Positions 1 through 9,185 of a stretch of 64,000 nt of DNA are shown in pieces. The translations under genes were made by a program, and so were the position numbers. The notes under the pieces were generated by a model, which did no database searches, had not been told where the DNA came from, and worked only from the letters and a program-made list of their open reading frames with translations. This stretch comes from Streptomyces sp. CBMA152 (GTDB lineage Bacteria > Actinomycetota > Actinomycetes > Streptomycetales > Streptomycetaceae), in NCBI RefSeq assembly GCF_014596475.1, contig NZ_MECJ01000011.1, positions 372,001-436,000 on the forward strand, in the 5' to 3' direction. The stretch's first letter is position 1; each line of letters begins with the position of its first letter.

Positions 1-476
1 AGCGCTACCGCGTGGTCGCCACCGTCGACGAGGCGCCGGCCGAGCCCGACCTCGGCTACGTCCAGCGCCTGCTCGACGAGCGCGCCCCGGGCCAGGCGCA
101 TGTGACCGACCTGGTGTGGTCCTCGCGCTTCCGCGTCCACCACCGCGTCGCCGACCACTACCGGGCCGGCCGTCTCTTCCTCGCAGGCGACGCCGCCCAC
201 GTCCACAGCCCGGCCGGCGGCCAGGGCATGAACACCGGTATCCAGGACGCCCACTTCCTCGGCCGCGCCTTCGCCACCAGGACGCTGGACGAGTACGAGG
301 CACGCCGCCGCCCGGTCGCCGAGCAGGTGGTCGCCTTCACCGACCGGATGACCCGGATCTCCACCGCCACCGGCCCGGTGCGCGCCCTGCGCAACACCGT
401 TCTGCCCCTGCTCGGCCGCGTCCCCGCCTTCCGCCGGAACCTGGCCACCAACCTCGCCGAGCTCAACTACCGGTGA
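1..476 (+). CDS. FAD-dependent aromatic monooxygenase, C-terminal part (cut by window start)
   Basis: The reading frame is already open at the first base, so this is the 3' end of a longer gene. The visible 158 residues include the motif GRLFLAGDAAHVHSPAGGQG followed by MNTGIQDA, the second FAD-binding (GD) motif of PheA/TfdB-type flavoprotein hydroxylases, which insert oxygen into phenolic or polyketide aromatic rings using NAD(P)H. The N-terminal Rossmann fold lies outside the window. The substrate cannot be read from this fragment. A strong hairpin follows the stop codon. Whether this is a catabolic or an antibiotic-tailoring enzyme is not decidable here. Confidence 0.85.
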   Translation, partial: RYRVVATVDEAPAEPDLGYVQRLLDERAPGQAHVTDLVWSSRFRVHHRVADHYRAGRLFLAGDAAHVHSPAGGQGMNTGIQDAHFLGRAFATRTLDEYEARRRPVAEQVVAFTDRMTRISTATGPVRALRNTVLPLLGRVPAFRRNLATNLAELNYR

Positions 477-485
477 GCGCCGTGA

Positions 486-535
486 CGAAGGCCGCGCCCG
501 GGACGACTGCGCTTCCGCCCCGGGCACGGCCTTCG
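486..535. terminator. Bidirectional terminator hairpin
   Basis: CGAAGGCCG and CGGCCTTCG form 9-bp outer arms, with an inner CCCGGG pair after a one-base mismatch. The hairpin sits between the stop codons of two convergent genes. Confidence 0.7.
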
Positions 536-539
536 CGTA

Positions 540-1037
540 CTACGGGCGGGCGGCGGCCTCGGCGGCGCGCAGCGCGTCGACCGTCTTCCGCAGCTCCGCC
601 AGCGTGTCCGCCGGTACGTGCCGGGTCGTCGTCGCATGGTCGGTGAGCGCGCCGCCCGGCAACGCGGGGAGCGGGGGCAACGGCGGCAGCTTGATCCCGA
701 GGAGACTGCCGAGCAGGCCCTGGAGGGTGTTCAGCAACCCCGTCACGACCGACAACAGCCCACCGCCTCCGTCGTCGGCGACCGCCGCCGACTCGGTGCT
801 CGGCGACGCCGGAGCCGTGCTCGGGGACACCGATGGGCTCGGTGCCTTCTCCGGGACAACGGGATCCTTCGCCATCGGCATCGCCGGGACCGCTGCCACG
901 GGCTGCGCCGTGGGCGAGGCCGGTGCCGTGACCGGGCGCGGGGTGTCGGGACCGGGAAGCGCGACGGCGGCGGCCGAGGCGACCGAGGTCAGGCTGAGCG
1001 CTGCGGTCAGGGCGGCAGCGGTCCAGGTGGCACGCAT
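540..1037 (-). CDS. Small secreted Ala/Pro/Ser-rich protein, function unknown
   Basis: A 165-residue product. The ATG at 1037 is preceded by an AGGAG box about 11 nt upstream and begins a clear signal peptide (basic start, then a hydrophobic Ala/Leu stretch ending in an ASA-type cleavage site at about residue 23). A low-complexity Pro/Ser/Ala linker follows (about residues 25-90), then a short Leu/Gly-rich amphipathic segment and a charged helical tail. No known domain was recognised. It is probably an exported, wall-associated or free small protein. Its upstream region carries a 14-bp palindrome. Confidence 0.65.
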   Translation of the reverse strand: MRATWTAAALTAALSLTSVASAAAVALPGPDTPRPVTAPASPTAQPVAAVPAMPMAKDPVVPEKAPSPSVSPSTAPASPSTESAAVADDGGGGLLSVVTGLLNTLQGLLGSLLGIKLPPLPPLPALPGGALTDHATTTRHVPADTLAELRKTVDALRAAEAAARP

Positions 1038-1062
1038 CAGAGGTGGTTCTCCTGTTCGATAG

Positions 1063-1076
1063 GTCGATTGATCGAC
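1063..1076. promoter_or_regulatory. 14-bp palindrome upstream of small secreted protein gene
   Basis: GTCGAT-TG-ATCGAC is a perfect inverted repeat about 26-39 bp upstream of the ATG at 1037, a position suited to an operator or a promoter-overlapping site. The protein that binds it is unknown. Confidence 0.35.
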
Positions 1077-1177
1077 AAGGGAGATCGAGGAGACGGGACA
1101 CAACACCGCACCCCTTGGTCCACACCGTGCGGCACGACCACCACCTCAGCCACCGCTCCTACGCCGAATGCGTAGCG

Positions 1178-3322
1178 TCACCTCCCTTTGCCGACGGGGG
1201 CCCCGGCCACGGCGCCCGCCGCCAGCACCCGGTCGGGCCGGATCGGCAGGTGGCGGTGGCGTACGCCCGTGGCGTGCCAGACCGCGTTGGCGATCGCCGC
1301 CGCCGCTCCCACGATGCCGATCTCGCCGATGCCCTTGATCCCGACGGGGTCGTCCGGGTCGGGATCGTCCACCCAGTCCGCCTCGATCAGCGGGACATCG
1401 GCGTTGGCCGCGATGTGGTAGCCCGCGAGGTCGGGGGCGACATGGCCGCCCGACGCCGGGTCCCGGACCGCCTCCTCGTGCAGGGCCATGGAGATGCCCC
1501 AGGTCATACCGCCGATGAACTGGCTGCGTGCGGTGAGGGGGTTGACGATCCGGCCCGCCGCGAAGATGCCGAGCATGCGCCGTACGCGTACCTCGCCGGT
1601 GGTGACGTCCACGGCGACCTCGGCGAACTGGGCGCCGAACGAATGGCGTTCCTTCTTCGCCAGCGCACCGACCAGCTCGGCGGTGTCCGACCGTGCGGTG
1701 ATCCCCTCGGGCGGGATCGCGCCCCCGGGGACCAGTTGTTCGCGCAGCTCCCGGGCCGCCGCCATGACCGCCCAGGCCCACGACCGGGTGCCCGCCGATC
1801 CACCGGCGACCCACGCCGGGCCGAAGTCGCTGTCCCCGATGTGCACTTGGATCCGGTCCGACGCGACCTCAAGGGCGTCCGCGGCGACCAGCGCCAGCGC
1901 GGTCCGCGCCCCGGTGCCCACATCGGCCGCGCTGATCCGGACGGTGAACGTGCCGTCCGCCTCCGCCGTCACGGCCGCCGTGGACGGCAGGACACCGGAC
2001 GGATACGTGGACGCGGCCGTACCGGTGCCGAGCAGCCAGCGTCCGTCGCGCCGCACGCCGGGGCGCGGATCGCGGTCCGCCCAGCCGAACCTGCGGGCGC
2101 CTTCGCGGAAGCAGCCGAGCACATCGCGGGTGCTGAACGGCAGTCCGCTGACGGGCCCCACGACCGGCTCGTTGCGGGCGCGCAGCTCGATCGGGTCCAG
2201 GCCGCACTGCTCGGCGAGCTCGTCGAGCGCGGACTCGACCGCGAACGAGCCGGGCGCCTCGCCGGGCGCGCGCATCCAGGTCGGCGTCGGCACATCGAGC
2301 GCCACCACGCGGTGCACGGTGCGATGCGCCTCGGCGTCGTACATCACCCGCCCCACATTGGCGCTGTACTCCACGAACTCCGACACGGTGGAGGTCAGGT
2401 TCTGGGTCTCGTGCTCGAAGGCGCGCAGCCGTCCGTCCGCGTCGGCGCCGAGCCTGACGTGGTGTGCGGTGGGGCTGCGGTAGCCGATGAGCGAGAAGGT
2501 CTGACGACGCGTCAGAACGACCCGGACCGGCCGGTGCAGCACGGTCGCGGCCAGCACCGCGCACACCTGGTGCGGGCGCACCCCCTTGGCCCCGAAGGCC
2601 CCGCCGATGTGTTCCGAGCGTACGCGCACGGAGGCCGCGTCGAGGGAGAACAACCTGGCGAGGTCGTCCGCCACCCACCTGCTGCCCTGGTTGGAGTCGA
2701 AGACTTCGAGCCGACCGCCGTCCCAGCGGGCCGTCGCCGCGTGCGGCTCCATCGCGCTGTGGTGCTCTTCCGGAGTGGTGTACCGCGCGTCCACCCGTAC
2801 CGCGGAGTCGGCGAGCGAACCCTCGACGTCACCCTTCTCGGCCGCGGCCTGCGGGTTGTCCGGCGTGTACGTACCGGGGCGTCCGGCGTGGAACTCCACG
2901 TCGTGCGGCTCCTCCTCGTACCGTACGACCAGCGCCTCGGCGGCCTCTCGCGCCTGCTCGGACGTCTCGGCGACGACCAGCGCCACCGGCCAGCCGAAGT
3001 ACGGGACGCGGTCGTGCTGGAAGACCTCGACGACCGGGTCGGGAGGGCCGAGGAGACCGGCGAAGTCCACAGCGATTCGGGGTGCGTTGGCGTGGTACAG
3101 GACGGTGAGGACGCCGGGCATCGCGAGGACCGGGTCGGCCTCCACCACGCTGATGCGGCCCCGGGCGACCGTGGACAACACCAGCCACCCATGGGCGAGT
3201 TCGGCGAACGGCACCTCGGCCGCGTAGCGGGCAGCGCCCGTGACCTTGTCCACGCCCTCCAGACGTGTGTGGGCGGTGCCCACGGCCCCGGTGACCGCGG
3301 TGGGTCCAGTCACGGTGGTCAT
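1178..3322 (-). CDS. Xanthine dehydrogenase-family aldehyde oxidoreductase, molybdenum cofactor subunit (PaoC-like)
   Basis: A 714-residue large subunit of a molybdenum hydroxylase of the PaoABC/YagTSR type. The family oxidises aromatic aldehydes or N-heterocycles with water as oxygen donor. The protein starts with the small aldehyde-oxidase a/b hammerhead domain (about residues 20-130, beginning RLEGVDKVTGAARYAAE), followed by the two molybdopterin-binding domains; GIGEIGIVGAAAAIANAV near residue 680 is the typical C-terminal cofactor-binding segment. It overlaps the upstream FAD-subunit gene by 4 bp, which implies translational coupling. The full length agrees with the family. The substrate is not predictable from sequence. 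No maturation chaperone gene (XdhC/PaoD type) is seen next to it. Confidence 0.92.
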   Translation of the reverse strand: MTTVTGPTAVTGAVGTAHTRLEGVDKVTGAARYAAEVPFAELAHGWLVLSTVARGRISVVEADPVLAMPGVLTVLYHANAPRIAVDFAGLLGPPDPVVEVFQHDRVPYFGWPVALVVAETSEQAREAAEALVVRYEEEPHDVEFHAGRPGTYTPDNPQAAAEKGDVEGSLADSAVRVDARYTTPEEHHSAMEPHAATARWDGGRLEVFDSNQGSRWVADDLARLFSLDAASVRVRSEHIGGAFGAKGVRPHQVCAVLAATVLHRPVRVVLTRRQTFSLIGYRSPTAHHVRLGADADGRLRAFEHETQNLTSTVSEFVEYSANVGRVMYDAEAHRTVHRVVALDVPTPTWMRAPGEAPGSFAVESALDELAEQCGLDPIELRARNEPVVGPVSGLPFSTRDVLGCFREGARRFGWADRDPRPGVRRDGRWLLGTGTAASTYPSGVLPSTAAVTAEADGTFTVRISAADVGTGARTALALVAADALEVASDRIQVHIGDSDFGPAWVAGGSAGTRSWAWAVMAAARELREQLVPGGAIPPEGITARSDTAELVGALAKKERHSFGAQFAEVAVDVTTGEVRVRRMLGIFAAGRIVNPLTARSQFIGGMTWGISMALHEEAVRDPASGGHVAPDLAGYHIAANADVPLIEADWVDDPDPDDPVGIKGIGEIGIVGAAAAIANAVWHATGVRHRHLPIRPDRVLAAGAVAGAPVGKGR

Positions 3323-4311
3323 CGGCCGGCCTCCTCATTGAGCTCGGTCAGCACGGCCACCACGAGATTGCGCATCAGAGTCACCTTGTATCCGTTGTCG
3401 GACAGCGGCTCGGCGGCCGCCAGCTCGGCGTCGGCCGCGGCCGCGAACGCCTCGGCGCTCGCGGGTCCGCCGACCAGCGCCCGCTCGGCCGTCCTGGCCC
3501 GCCACGGCCGTGAGGCGACCGCCCCGAAGGCGAGACGTACGTCATGGACCAGGCCGTCCCGTACGTCGAGCGCGGCGGCGACCGAGCCGATCGCGAACGC
3601 GTACGACGCCCGCTCGCGCACCTTGCGATAGCGGGAGTGGGCGGCGAGCGGGGCGGGCGGCAGGGTGACCCCGGTGATGAGCGCGCCGAGCGGGAGCGCG
3701 CTCTCCAGGTGCGGGGTGTCACCGACGGGCAGGTAGAAGGCCTCCAGCGGCACCTCACCGGGCCCGTCGACCGACTCGTACGACACGACCGCGTCGAACG
3801 CGGCCAGCGCCACCGCCATGTCGGAGGGGTGCACCGCCACACAGTGCTCGGAGGCGCCGAGGATCGCGTGGTTGCGGTGCTCCCCCGCGACGGCCGCGCA
3901 ACCGCTGCCGGGGACACGCTTGTTGCACGGTCGTACGAGGTCGGTGAAGTAGGCGCAGCGAGTTCGTTGGAGCAGGTTCCCGCCGACCGTGGCCATGTTG
4001 CGCAGCTGCCCCGACGCTCCCGCCAGCACCGCCTGCGCCAGCGCGGGGTAGTGGCGGCGCACCCGGGGGTCGGCGGCGAGATCGCTGTTGGTGACGGTCG
4101 CGCCGATACGCAGCCCGCCGTCGTCCGTCTCCTCGATCCGGTCGAGCGGCAGGTCCCGTACGTCGACGAGGAGCCCGGGGCGTTCCACTCCCGCCTTCAT
4201 CAGGTCGACGAGGTTGGTCCCGCCGCCGAGGAAGCGCGCATCGGGCTCGCTGTCGAGCAGCGCGACCGCACCGGGTACGTCGACGGCACGCCGATAGCCG
4301 AACTCCCTCAT
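3319..4311 (-). CDS. Xanthine dehydrogenase-family FAD-binding subunit (PaoB-like)
   Basis: A 330-residue medium subunit that passes electrons between the iron-sulphur subunit and the acceptor. The FAD-binding motif FLGGGTNLVDLMK lies near residues 27-40, and the second FAD loop ATVGGNLLQRTRC lies near residue 107. PaoB-type subunits carry extra cysteines that bind a [4Fe-4S] cluster; Cys residues at RTRCAYF, VRPCNKR and GSGC here fit that subtype. Both ends overlap neighbouring genes by 4 bp (ATGA-type junctions), so the three subunits form one coupled operon. Confidence 0.92.
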   Translation of the reverse strand: MREFGYRRAVDVPGAVALLDSEPDARFLGGGTNLVDLMKAGVERPGLLVDVRDLPLDRIEETDDGGLRIGATVTNSDLAADPRVRRHYPALAQAVLAGASGQLRNMATVGGNLLQRTRCAYFTDLVRPCNKRVPGSGCAAVAGEHRNHAILGASEHCVAVHPSDMAVALAAFDAVVSYESVDGPGEVPLEAFYLPVGDTPHLESALPLGALITGVTLPPAPLAAHSRYRKVRERASYAFAIGSVAAALDVRDGLVHDVRLAFGAVASRPWRARTAERALVGGPASAEAFAAAADAELAAAEPLSDNGYKVTLMRNLVVAVLTELNEEAGR

Positions 4312-4880
4312 GCCGAAACCTCCTCATCGATGGCGCCGGCCACGCCAGGTGGGTTCGCGGCCGCCGCCCGTGCGACGGCCTGGACGATCGATACGTACGC
4401 CCCACAGCGGCACAGGTTGCCGCTCATCCGCTCCCTGATCTCATCAGCGGTCAGCGGCGCCACACCCGCCTCCGGACTCACGTCGGCGGTCACGGCGCTC
4501 GGCCAGCCCGCCGCATGCTCCTCGATCACCGCGAGGGCCGAACAGATCTGGCCGGGCGTGCAGTAACCGCACTGGAAACCGTCGAGGTCGAGGAACGCCT
4601 GCTGCACCGGATGCAGCCGGTCGCCCTCCGCGACCCCTTCGATCGTGGTGATCTCACGCCCCTCGGCGGCGACCGCCAACTGCAGACAGGAAACGGCCCG
4701 GCGCCCGTCGATCAGTACGGTGCAGGCCCCGCACTGGCCTTGGTCGCACCCCTTCTTCGTCCCGGTGAGATCGAGCCGCTCGCGTAGGGCGTCGAGCAGT
4801 GTGGTGCGGTGATCGACGGACAGCGTGTGCTTCTCGCCGTTGATGTGCAGGGTGACAGGGCTGGACGTCGACAAAGCCAT
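4308..4880 (-). CDS. Xanthine dehydrogenase-family 2Fe-2S subunit (PaoA-like)
   Basis: A 190-residue small subunit. The plant-type ferredoxin motif GCDQGQCGACTVLIDG (about residues 39-54) binds the first [2Fe-2S] cluster. The C-terminal helical domain has FQCGYCTPGQ and NLCRCGAY for the second cluster. ATG 4880 is chosen because a GAAGG box precedes it and the protein then begins just before the ferredoxin fold. Longer upstream frames lack any homologous content. First gene of the three-gene operon. Confidence 0.92.
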   Translation of the reverse strand: MALSTSSPVTLHINGEKHTLSVDHRTTLLDALRERLDLTGTKKGCDQGQCGACTVLIDGRRAVSCLQLAVAAEGREITTIEGVAEGDRLHPVQQAFLDLDGFQCGYCTPGQICSALAVIEEHAAGWPSAVTADVSPEAGVAPLTADEIRERMSGNLCRCGAYVSIVQAVARAAAANPPGVAGAIDEEVSA

Positions 4881-5213
4881 GATCAGCCTTCTTTCCCCTC
4901 GGATATCCGTGGTACAGCTCCGCGCTCGCCGAACAGTACCTCTCCAACATCCTTTCCCAGTGGACCATTTGGTGCCTCCTGCGCCGGCTCGACGGCCGAA
5001 GAGGAACGCACCACCACCTCGCGGTGCCACGCGGCGCCCCGCACCGACTCCTCCGGCACGCATCGATCGACCCGCACCATCGGCGAGACGATCGGACATC
5101 TTCCGGAGACAGAGAGATATTCATCGGCTCGTTCGATCTTCCTAGGCTGAGCGACATGAAGAACCGGCCCTCACCGAGGGGCCGGACCAAACACTCAAGA
5201 AAGAAGTCTTCTC
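4881..5213. promoter_or_regulatory. Divergent promoter region, molybdenum hydroxylase operon / quinone oxidoreductase
   Basis: About 333 bp without a convincing gene separates two divergent starts. It holds a 10-bp palindrome CGGATATCCG at 4900-4909 close to the operon start, a -10-like TAGGCT near 5144 for the rightward gene, and a GC-rich hairpin (5164-5185, CCGGCCCTC / GAGGGGCCGG with one bulge) in the probable 5' leader of the rightward gene. The adjacent AraC-type regulator is the obvious candidate to act here. Confidence 0.45.
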
Positions 5214-6152
5214 ATGTCTTCGATGCGCGCAGTCATCCAGAAGTCCTTCGGCGGCCCCGAGGTCCTGGAGACCGTCGAGATGGAGCGCCCCACGCCGCTC
5301 AGCGGTGAGGTCCTGATCCGCGTCCACGCCAGCGGTATCAACCCGGCAGACGTGGCCGTGCGTTCGGGTGCGTTCCCGCTGCTCGGCGAGCCGCCGTTCG
5401 GTGTCGGCTGGGACATCTCCGGTGTCGTCGAGGAGACCGGCCCGGGCGCCCGCTTCAAGCCGGGCGACGAGGTGTACGGCATGCCGTTCTTCCCGCGCGC
5501 CGCCACCGGCTACGCCGAGTACGTCGCCGTCCCCTCGCGGCAGGTCGCCCGTAAGCCCACCACGATCGACCACACCCATGCCGCCGCCGTGCCGCTCGCC
5601 GCGCTCACCGCGTGGCAGGGTCTGGTCGACGCGGCCCGGGTCACCGAAGGACAGCGGGTGTTGATCCACCGCGCGGCCGGTGGCGTCGGCCACTTCGCCG
5701 TCCAGATCGCCAAGGCGCGCGGCGCCCACGTCATCGCCCTGGCGAGCGAGCCCAAGCACGACTTCCTGCGCGGACTGGGCGCCGACGAGGTCATCGACTA
5801 CCGGACCACGGACCTCACCGAGGCGGTACACGACCTCGACGTCGTCTTCGACTCGTCCTCGCAGGGCGCCAGTTCCCTGGAGATACTGCGGCCCGGCGGC
5901 ACCCTCGTCACCATCATGGAGCACGGGAACCAGGAGCTCGCCGCCCAGGTCGAGGCCGCCGGACGGCGCTTCGCGGGCATCTCCGTCGAGCCCGACTACG
6001 CCTCTCTTGAGGCCATCGCCGCGCTCATCGACGCGGGCAGCATCCGCCCGCATGTGAGCGAGACGTTCCCGCTCACCGACGCCGCCAAGGCCCATGAAGT
6101 GGTCGAGTTGGGCCGGGTCCAGGGCAAGGTCGTCCTGACCGTCGCCGAGTGA
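5214..6152 (+). CDS. NADP-dependent quinone oxidoreductase-like (zinc-less MDR) enzyme
   Basis: A 312-residue medium-chain dehydrogenase/reductase of the zinc-independent quinone oxidoreductase class. The N-terminal GroES-like domain (residues 1-120) has GxNPADVAVRSG, and the Rossmann fold has the nucleotide loop AAGGVGHFAVQIAKARG (about residues 152-168). Zinc-binding cysteines are absent, as expected for the class. Such enzymes reduce quinones or enones with NADPH. The start is preceded by a GAAAGAAG box. The gene is followed at once by an AraC-type regulator on the same strand. Confidence 0.88.
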   Translation: MSSMRAVIQKSFGGPEVLETVEMERPTPLSGEVLIRVHASGINPADVAVRSGAFPLLGEPPFGVGWDISGVVEETGPGARFKPGDEVYGMPFFPRAATGYAEYVAVPSRQVARKPTTIDHTHAAAVPLAALTAWQGLVDAARVTEGQRVLIHRAAGGVGHFAVQIAKARGAHVIALASEPKHDFLRGLGADEVIDYRTTDLTEAVHDLDVVFDSSSQGASSLEILRPGGTLVTIMEHGNQELAAQVEAAGRRFAGISVEPDYASLEAIAALIDAGSIRPHVSETFPLTDAAKAHEVVELGRVQGKVVLTVAE

Positions 6153-6217
6153 CAACAGGTCCTAGGGTGGGTGCGCAGGCACAACCGCAGGTGGGACATG
6201 GAGAGAAGGGGCAGGCG

Positions 6218-7153
6218 TTGGACATCCTGACCGAGGCACTGAGCTCGATGCGGACGGGGCAGCCCGCTTCCGTACGCACCGAGGGCCGCGCGCCCTGGGG
6301 CCTGCGCCTCCCCCCGGTCGCGGGCGCCGGCTTCCATGTGGTGCTGTACGGAACGTGCTGGCTGGTCCCGCTGGACAACGCCCCCGGCGCCGAGCCCATC
6401 GCGCTGAGCCCCGGCGATGTGCTCTTCCTGCGGGACGGTCGCGGTCACATCCTCGCCGATCAGCCCACCACCCCGGCCGAGATGGAGGGGCACGGCCAGT
6501 ACCGGGCGGGCACTCCGATCGGCACGGTCACCCTCGGCGGCGACGGGCCACGCACCAGTCTGCTGTGCGGCAACTACCAACTGGACCAGGGCCGTCCGCA
6601 TCCACTCGTACGACAGCTGCCCGAGATCATCCACCTGCCCACCCGGCACGGCCGGCACCCCGAACTCAGTGCGGCGGTCCAGCTGCTCGGCTCGGAGCTG
6701 GAGAACCCGCGCATCGGGTCGACGGGCATCGTCCCCGCGCTCATCGACTCGCTGCTTCTCTACATCCTGCGCGCCTGGTTCGAGGACCAGCCGCCCGCGG
6801 CCGCCGCGGGCTGGGCGGCCGCGCTCGGCGACTCCGCAGTCGCACCGGCGCTCGCCGCCATCCACGAGACCCCGTCGACCCAGTGGACCGTGGAGGCGCT
6901 GGCCGACCGGGCGGGTCTGTCCCGCGCGGCCTTCGCCCGCCGCTTCACGACGCTGGTGGGCGAGCCGCCCATGGCCTATCTGACGCGGTGGCGCATGACG
7001 ACCGCCGCCAGGCTGCTGCGCGAGTCCGAGTCCCCGCTGACCACGGTCGCCGCGCAGACCGGCTACAGCTCCGAGTACGCCTTCGCCAAGGCGTTCAAGC
7101 GGGAGTACGGCGAGGCCCCCGGCGGCTACCGCCGGGCGGCCCGCGCCGCTTGA
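6218..7153 (+). CDS. AraC-family transcriptional regulator with N-terminal cupin
   Basis: A 311-residue protein: cupin-type AraC_binding_2 sensor (about residues 1-180) followed by two helix-turn-helix motifs (about residues 205-305, ending in YGEAPGGYRR). TTG 6218 is chosen because GAGAGAAGGGG precedes it and the N-terminus LDILTEALSSMRTGQP aligns with MDVVSDAISAVRIGQP of the paralogue at 36345-37262. A longer GTG start at 6149 would overlap the previous stop by 4 bp but adds non-homologous sequence. Likely controls the upstream oxidoreductase. Confidence 0.85.
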   Translation: MDILTEALSSMRTGQPASVRTEGRAPWGLRLPPVAGAGFHVVLYGTCWLVPLDNAPGAEPIALSPGDVLFLRDGRGHILADQPTTPAEMEGHGQYRAGTPIGTVTLGGDGPRTSLLCGNYQLDQGRPHPLVRQLPEIIHLPTRHGRHPELSAAVQLLGSELENPRIGSTGIVPALIDSLLLYILRAWFEDQPPAAAAGWAAALGDSAVAPALAAIHETPSTQWTVEALADRAGLSRAAFARRFTTLVGEPPMAYLTRWRMTTAARLLRESESPLTTVAAQTGYSSEYAFAKAFKREYGEAPGGYRRAARAA

Positions 7154-7159
7154 GCCTGG

Positions 7160-7183
7160 CCGGGCAGCCACTCAACTGCCCGG
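7160..7183. terminator. Terminator hairpin between convergent genes
   Basis: CCGGGCAG and CTGCCCGG form perfect 8-bp arms with an 8-nt loop, between the AraC-type gene and the convergent esterase gene. Confidence 0.65.
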
Positions 7184-7192
7184 CGGCCGCGC

Positions 7193-8302
7193 TCAGTTCG
7201 CGCTGAGCCGACTGCTGAGCCAGTCGAGGGCCGGCGGGATCTCCCGGCGCCAGGTGTTGAAGTTGTGGCCTCCGGTGTCCAGGGTGATCGAGGAGACCCG
7301 GGCGGGGGCCTTCACCTTCGCGATGAACTTCTGCGTCGCCCGGTAGTTGCTCTCGCCCTTCTTGGACGTGGTGACCAGGAAGGAGGAGTTGCCCTGCGGC
7401 AGGTGGTCCAGGGCCCACAGCAGGTCCGCCCGGTGTTCCTCACGCTTGTTGCCGTGGAAGAGGTCACCGGAGTCCATGTCGATCTCGGGCTTGTAGTCGG
7501 CCGACAGACCCACCCCGGCCGCGTACTTCTCCGGGTGGTGCAGCGCCACCGCCAGAGCGCAGTAGCCGCCGGTGGAGTCGCCGATGAAGCCCCAGTTGCG
7601 CGGCTTGGTGCCGACCCGGTAGTTGGACGAGATCGCGCGCGGCAGATCGGCGGCGAAGAACGTCTCGGTCTGCGGGCCGTGCGGGATGTCGACGCACTGG
7701 GTGTTGCGCGGCGGCACCACGGTCGGCCGCATCATCACCAGGATCATCGGCAGCATCTTGTGGTCCTTGGCCTGCATCCAGGCCGTCTTCGGATAACGCA
7801 GCCCCTTGAGCAGGTTCTCGGCGGTGCCCGGGAACCCGGTGAGCACCACCGACACCGGGAACTTCTTGCCCTCGTACGCCTTCTGGAAGTACTCCGGCGG
7901 CAGATACACATAGGCCGGGCTGGCGATATGAGACTTCTCGCCCTGCACCATGACCTTCTGGATCTCTCCGCCGATATGGGGCGTTCCGCCGCCGGGGACG
8001 TCGACCTTCTGCTTGGCGATCAGCTTCACGTCCGGGCCGGCGGCCGCGTTGTCCATGACCCCGACCCCGTCCTGGTGACCGAGGAGATCCGCCCACGAGC
8101 CGTAGAACAGGAAGGTGTTGTTGGCGATGAGGCCCACCGAGGCGAACACCAGGAGCTGGACCGAGAGGATCAGCCCCACCCTCCCCAGAATGGCTCGCCA
8201 GGTGTTCCGTGCCAGGTTCGGCCACAGCCAGACAGTGACCGCGAACAGCACCATCGCGCCGAACACGGCCAGAGCCAGGACCTTGCCGCTCGTGAGACCC
8301 AT
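7193..8302 (-). CDS. Membrane-anchored esterase-D-like alpha/beta hydrolase
   Basis: A 369-residue protein. The first about 85 residues contain two hydrophobic segments (VLALAVFGAMVLFAVTVWLW and LILSVQLLVFASVGLI), so the enzyme is probably tethered with its catalytic domain outside. The hydrolase domain has the nucleophile elbow GFIGDSTGGYCAL and a terminal TGGHNFNTWRR carrying the catalytic His, as in the esterase D/antigen 85 superfamily. Related actinobacterial proteins are often annotated as mycolyltransferase-like, but streptomycetes lack mycolic acids, so the substrate is unknown. ATG 8302 is the best start; its RBS (AGAGAG) is weak. Confidence 0.8.
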   Translation of the reverse strand: MGLTSGKVLALAVFGAMVLFAVTVWLWPNLARNTWRAILGRVGLILSVQLLVFASVGLIANNTFLFYGSWADLLGHQDGVGVMDNAAAGPDVKLIAKQKVDVPGGGTPHIGGEIQKVMVQGEKSHIASPAYVYLPPEYFQKAYEGKKFPVSVVLTGFPGTAENLLKGLRYPKTAWMQAKDHKMLPMILVMMRPTVVPPRNTQCVDIPHGPQTETFFAADLPRAISSNYRVGTKPRNWGFIGDSTGGYCALAVALHHPEKYAAGVGLSADYKPEIDMDSGDLFHGNKREEHRADLLWALDHLPQGNSSFLVTTSKKGESNYRATQKFIAKVKAPARVSSITLDTGGHNFNTWRREIPPALDWLSSRLSAN

Positions 8303-8450
8303 GAAATCAGTGACGCTCTCTGCCAGTTGTTCACCCGGGCACGCGGGCACGCGCGCCCGGGGGCAGCACCACGCAGGGGTGTGCACCGGTATAGATAAGC
8401 ATCAGCGGGGATCCGTTCCACCTCCGGGGGCCGTCTCCGGCCCCTCGGCG

Positions 8451-9185
8451 TCAGCGGTGAGCGGCGGATGCGCCGCGCACGGTCCCCGTGGCCGGTTTCT
8501 GCCCCCAGATGAAGACGGCGTCGCCGATCTCGATGGTGTTCCACAGCCGCTGGGCGTCGGCCAGCCGGAGATTGATGCAGCCCGCCGAGCCGCCGCCGTT
8601 GAAGAGGTCGCCGTACACCCCGTGGAAGGCCTGGCCGCCCGAGAAGTACTGGGCGTACGGCATGGGCGCGTTGTCGTAGAGCTCGGAGTGGTCGTCGATG
8701 CGACGCTCGGTGATCTCGTGCCATCCGTCGCGGGTCGTCTGACCCCAGCGGCCGCTGCGGACCGCGACCGCCGGATAGATCACCCGGCCGTCCCGCTGCA
8801 CCCACAGGAGCTGCCGCTCCAGATCGACACAGACGACCCGGTCCTCCCGCCGGGGACACTTTCCGGCCTTGTTGGGAGCGCGGTGCTCTTCGATCACCAA
8901 GGTCGTACGGTACGTGGCGAGGCTCGCGTAGCCGTCGGCCGGGACGATGCCGTTGTGCGCCTGGAAGGTCCGGATCGCCGCGCAGTCGGCGGGCGACTGG
9001 CGGCCGTCGACGGGGAGCTTCAGATACCGCTCCAGCTGCCATTGATACGGGCCGGTGTCCGCGGTGCACGCGGGCTCGGGCGGCGGTGCCGCCGACGCGG
9101 ACTCGGCGGTCAGGCCGGTCGCCAGCGCGGCGAACAGGCCGAGGGATATCGCCTGGCGAAGGCGGCTGCGTATGAGCGGGATCAT
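8451..9185 (-). CDS. Secreted L,D-transpeptidase with peptidoglycan-binding-like domain
   Basis: A 244-residue exported enzyme. A signal peptide is visible (residues 1-31, ending ESASA). The segment around residues 45-85 (YLKLPVDGRQSPADCAAI) resembles a peptidoglycan-binding repeat, and the C-terminal half is a YkuD domain with conserved His in AFHGVYGD and catalytic Cys in GGGSAGCINLR. It would form 3-3 cross-links or attach proteins to peptidoglycan. ATG 9185 follows a CGGAG box. It reads in the same direction as, and 209 bp after, the surface protein gene at 9395-11173. Confidence 0.88.
   Translation of the reverse strand: MIPLIRSRLRQAISLGLFAALATGLTAESASAAPPPEPACTADTGPYQWQLERYLKLPVDGRQSPADCAAIRTFQAHNGIVPADGYASLATYRTTLVIEEHRAPNKAGKCPRREDRVVCVDLERQLLWVQRDGRVIYPAVAVRSGRWGQTTRDGWHEITERRIDDHSELYDNAPMPYAQYFSGGQAFHGVYGDLFNGGGSAGCINLRLADAQRLWNTIEIGDAVFIWGQKPATGTVRGASAAHR

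Noticed and set aside
1043..3631. An 862-codon open frame on the plus strand
   Set aside because: It is antisense to the molybdenum hydroxylase subunit genes, is rich in Arg/Gly/His/Asp without any domain, and has no RBS; a GC-bias shadow.
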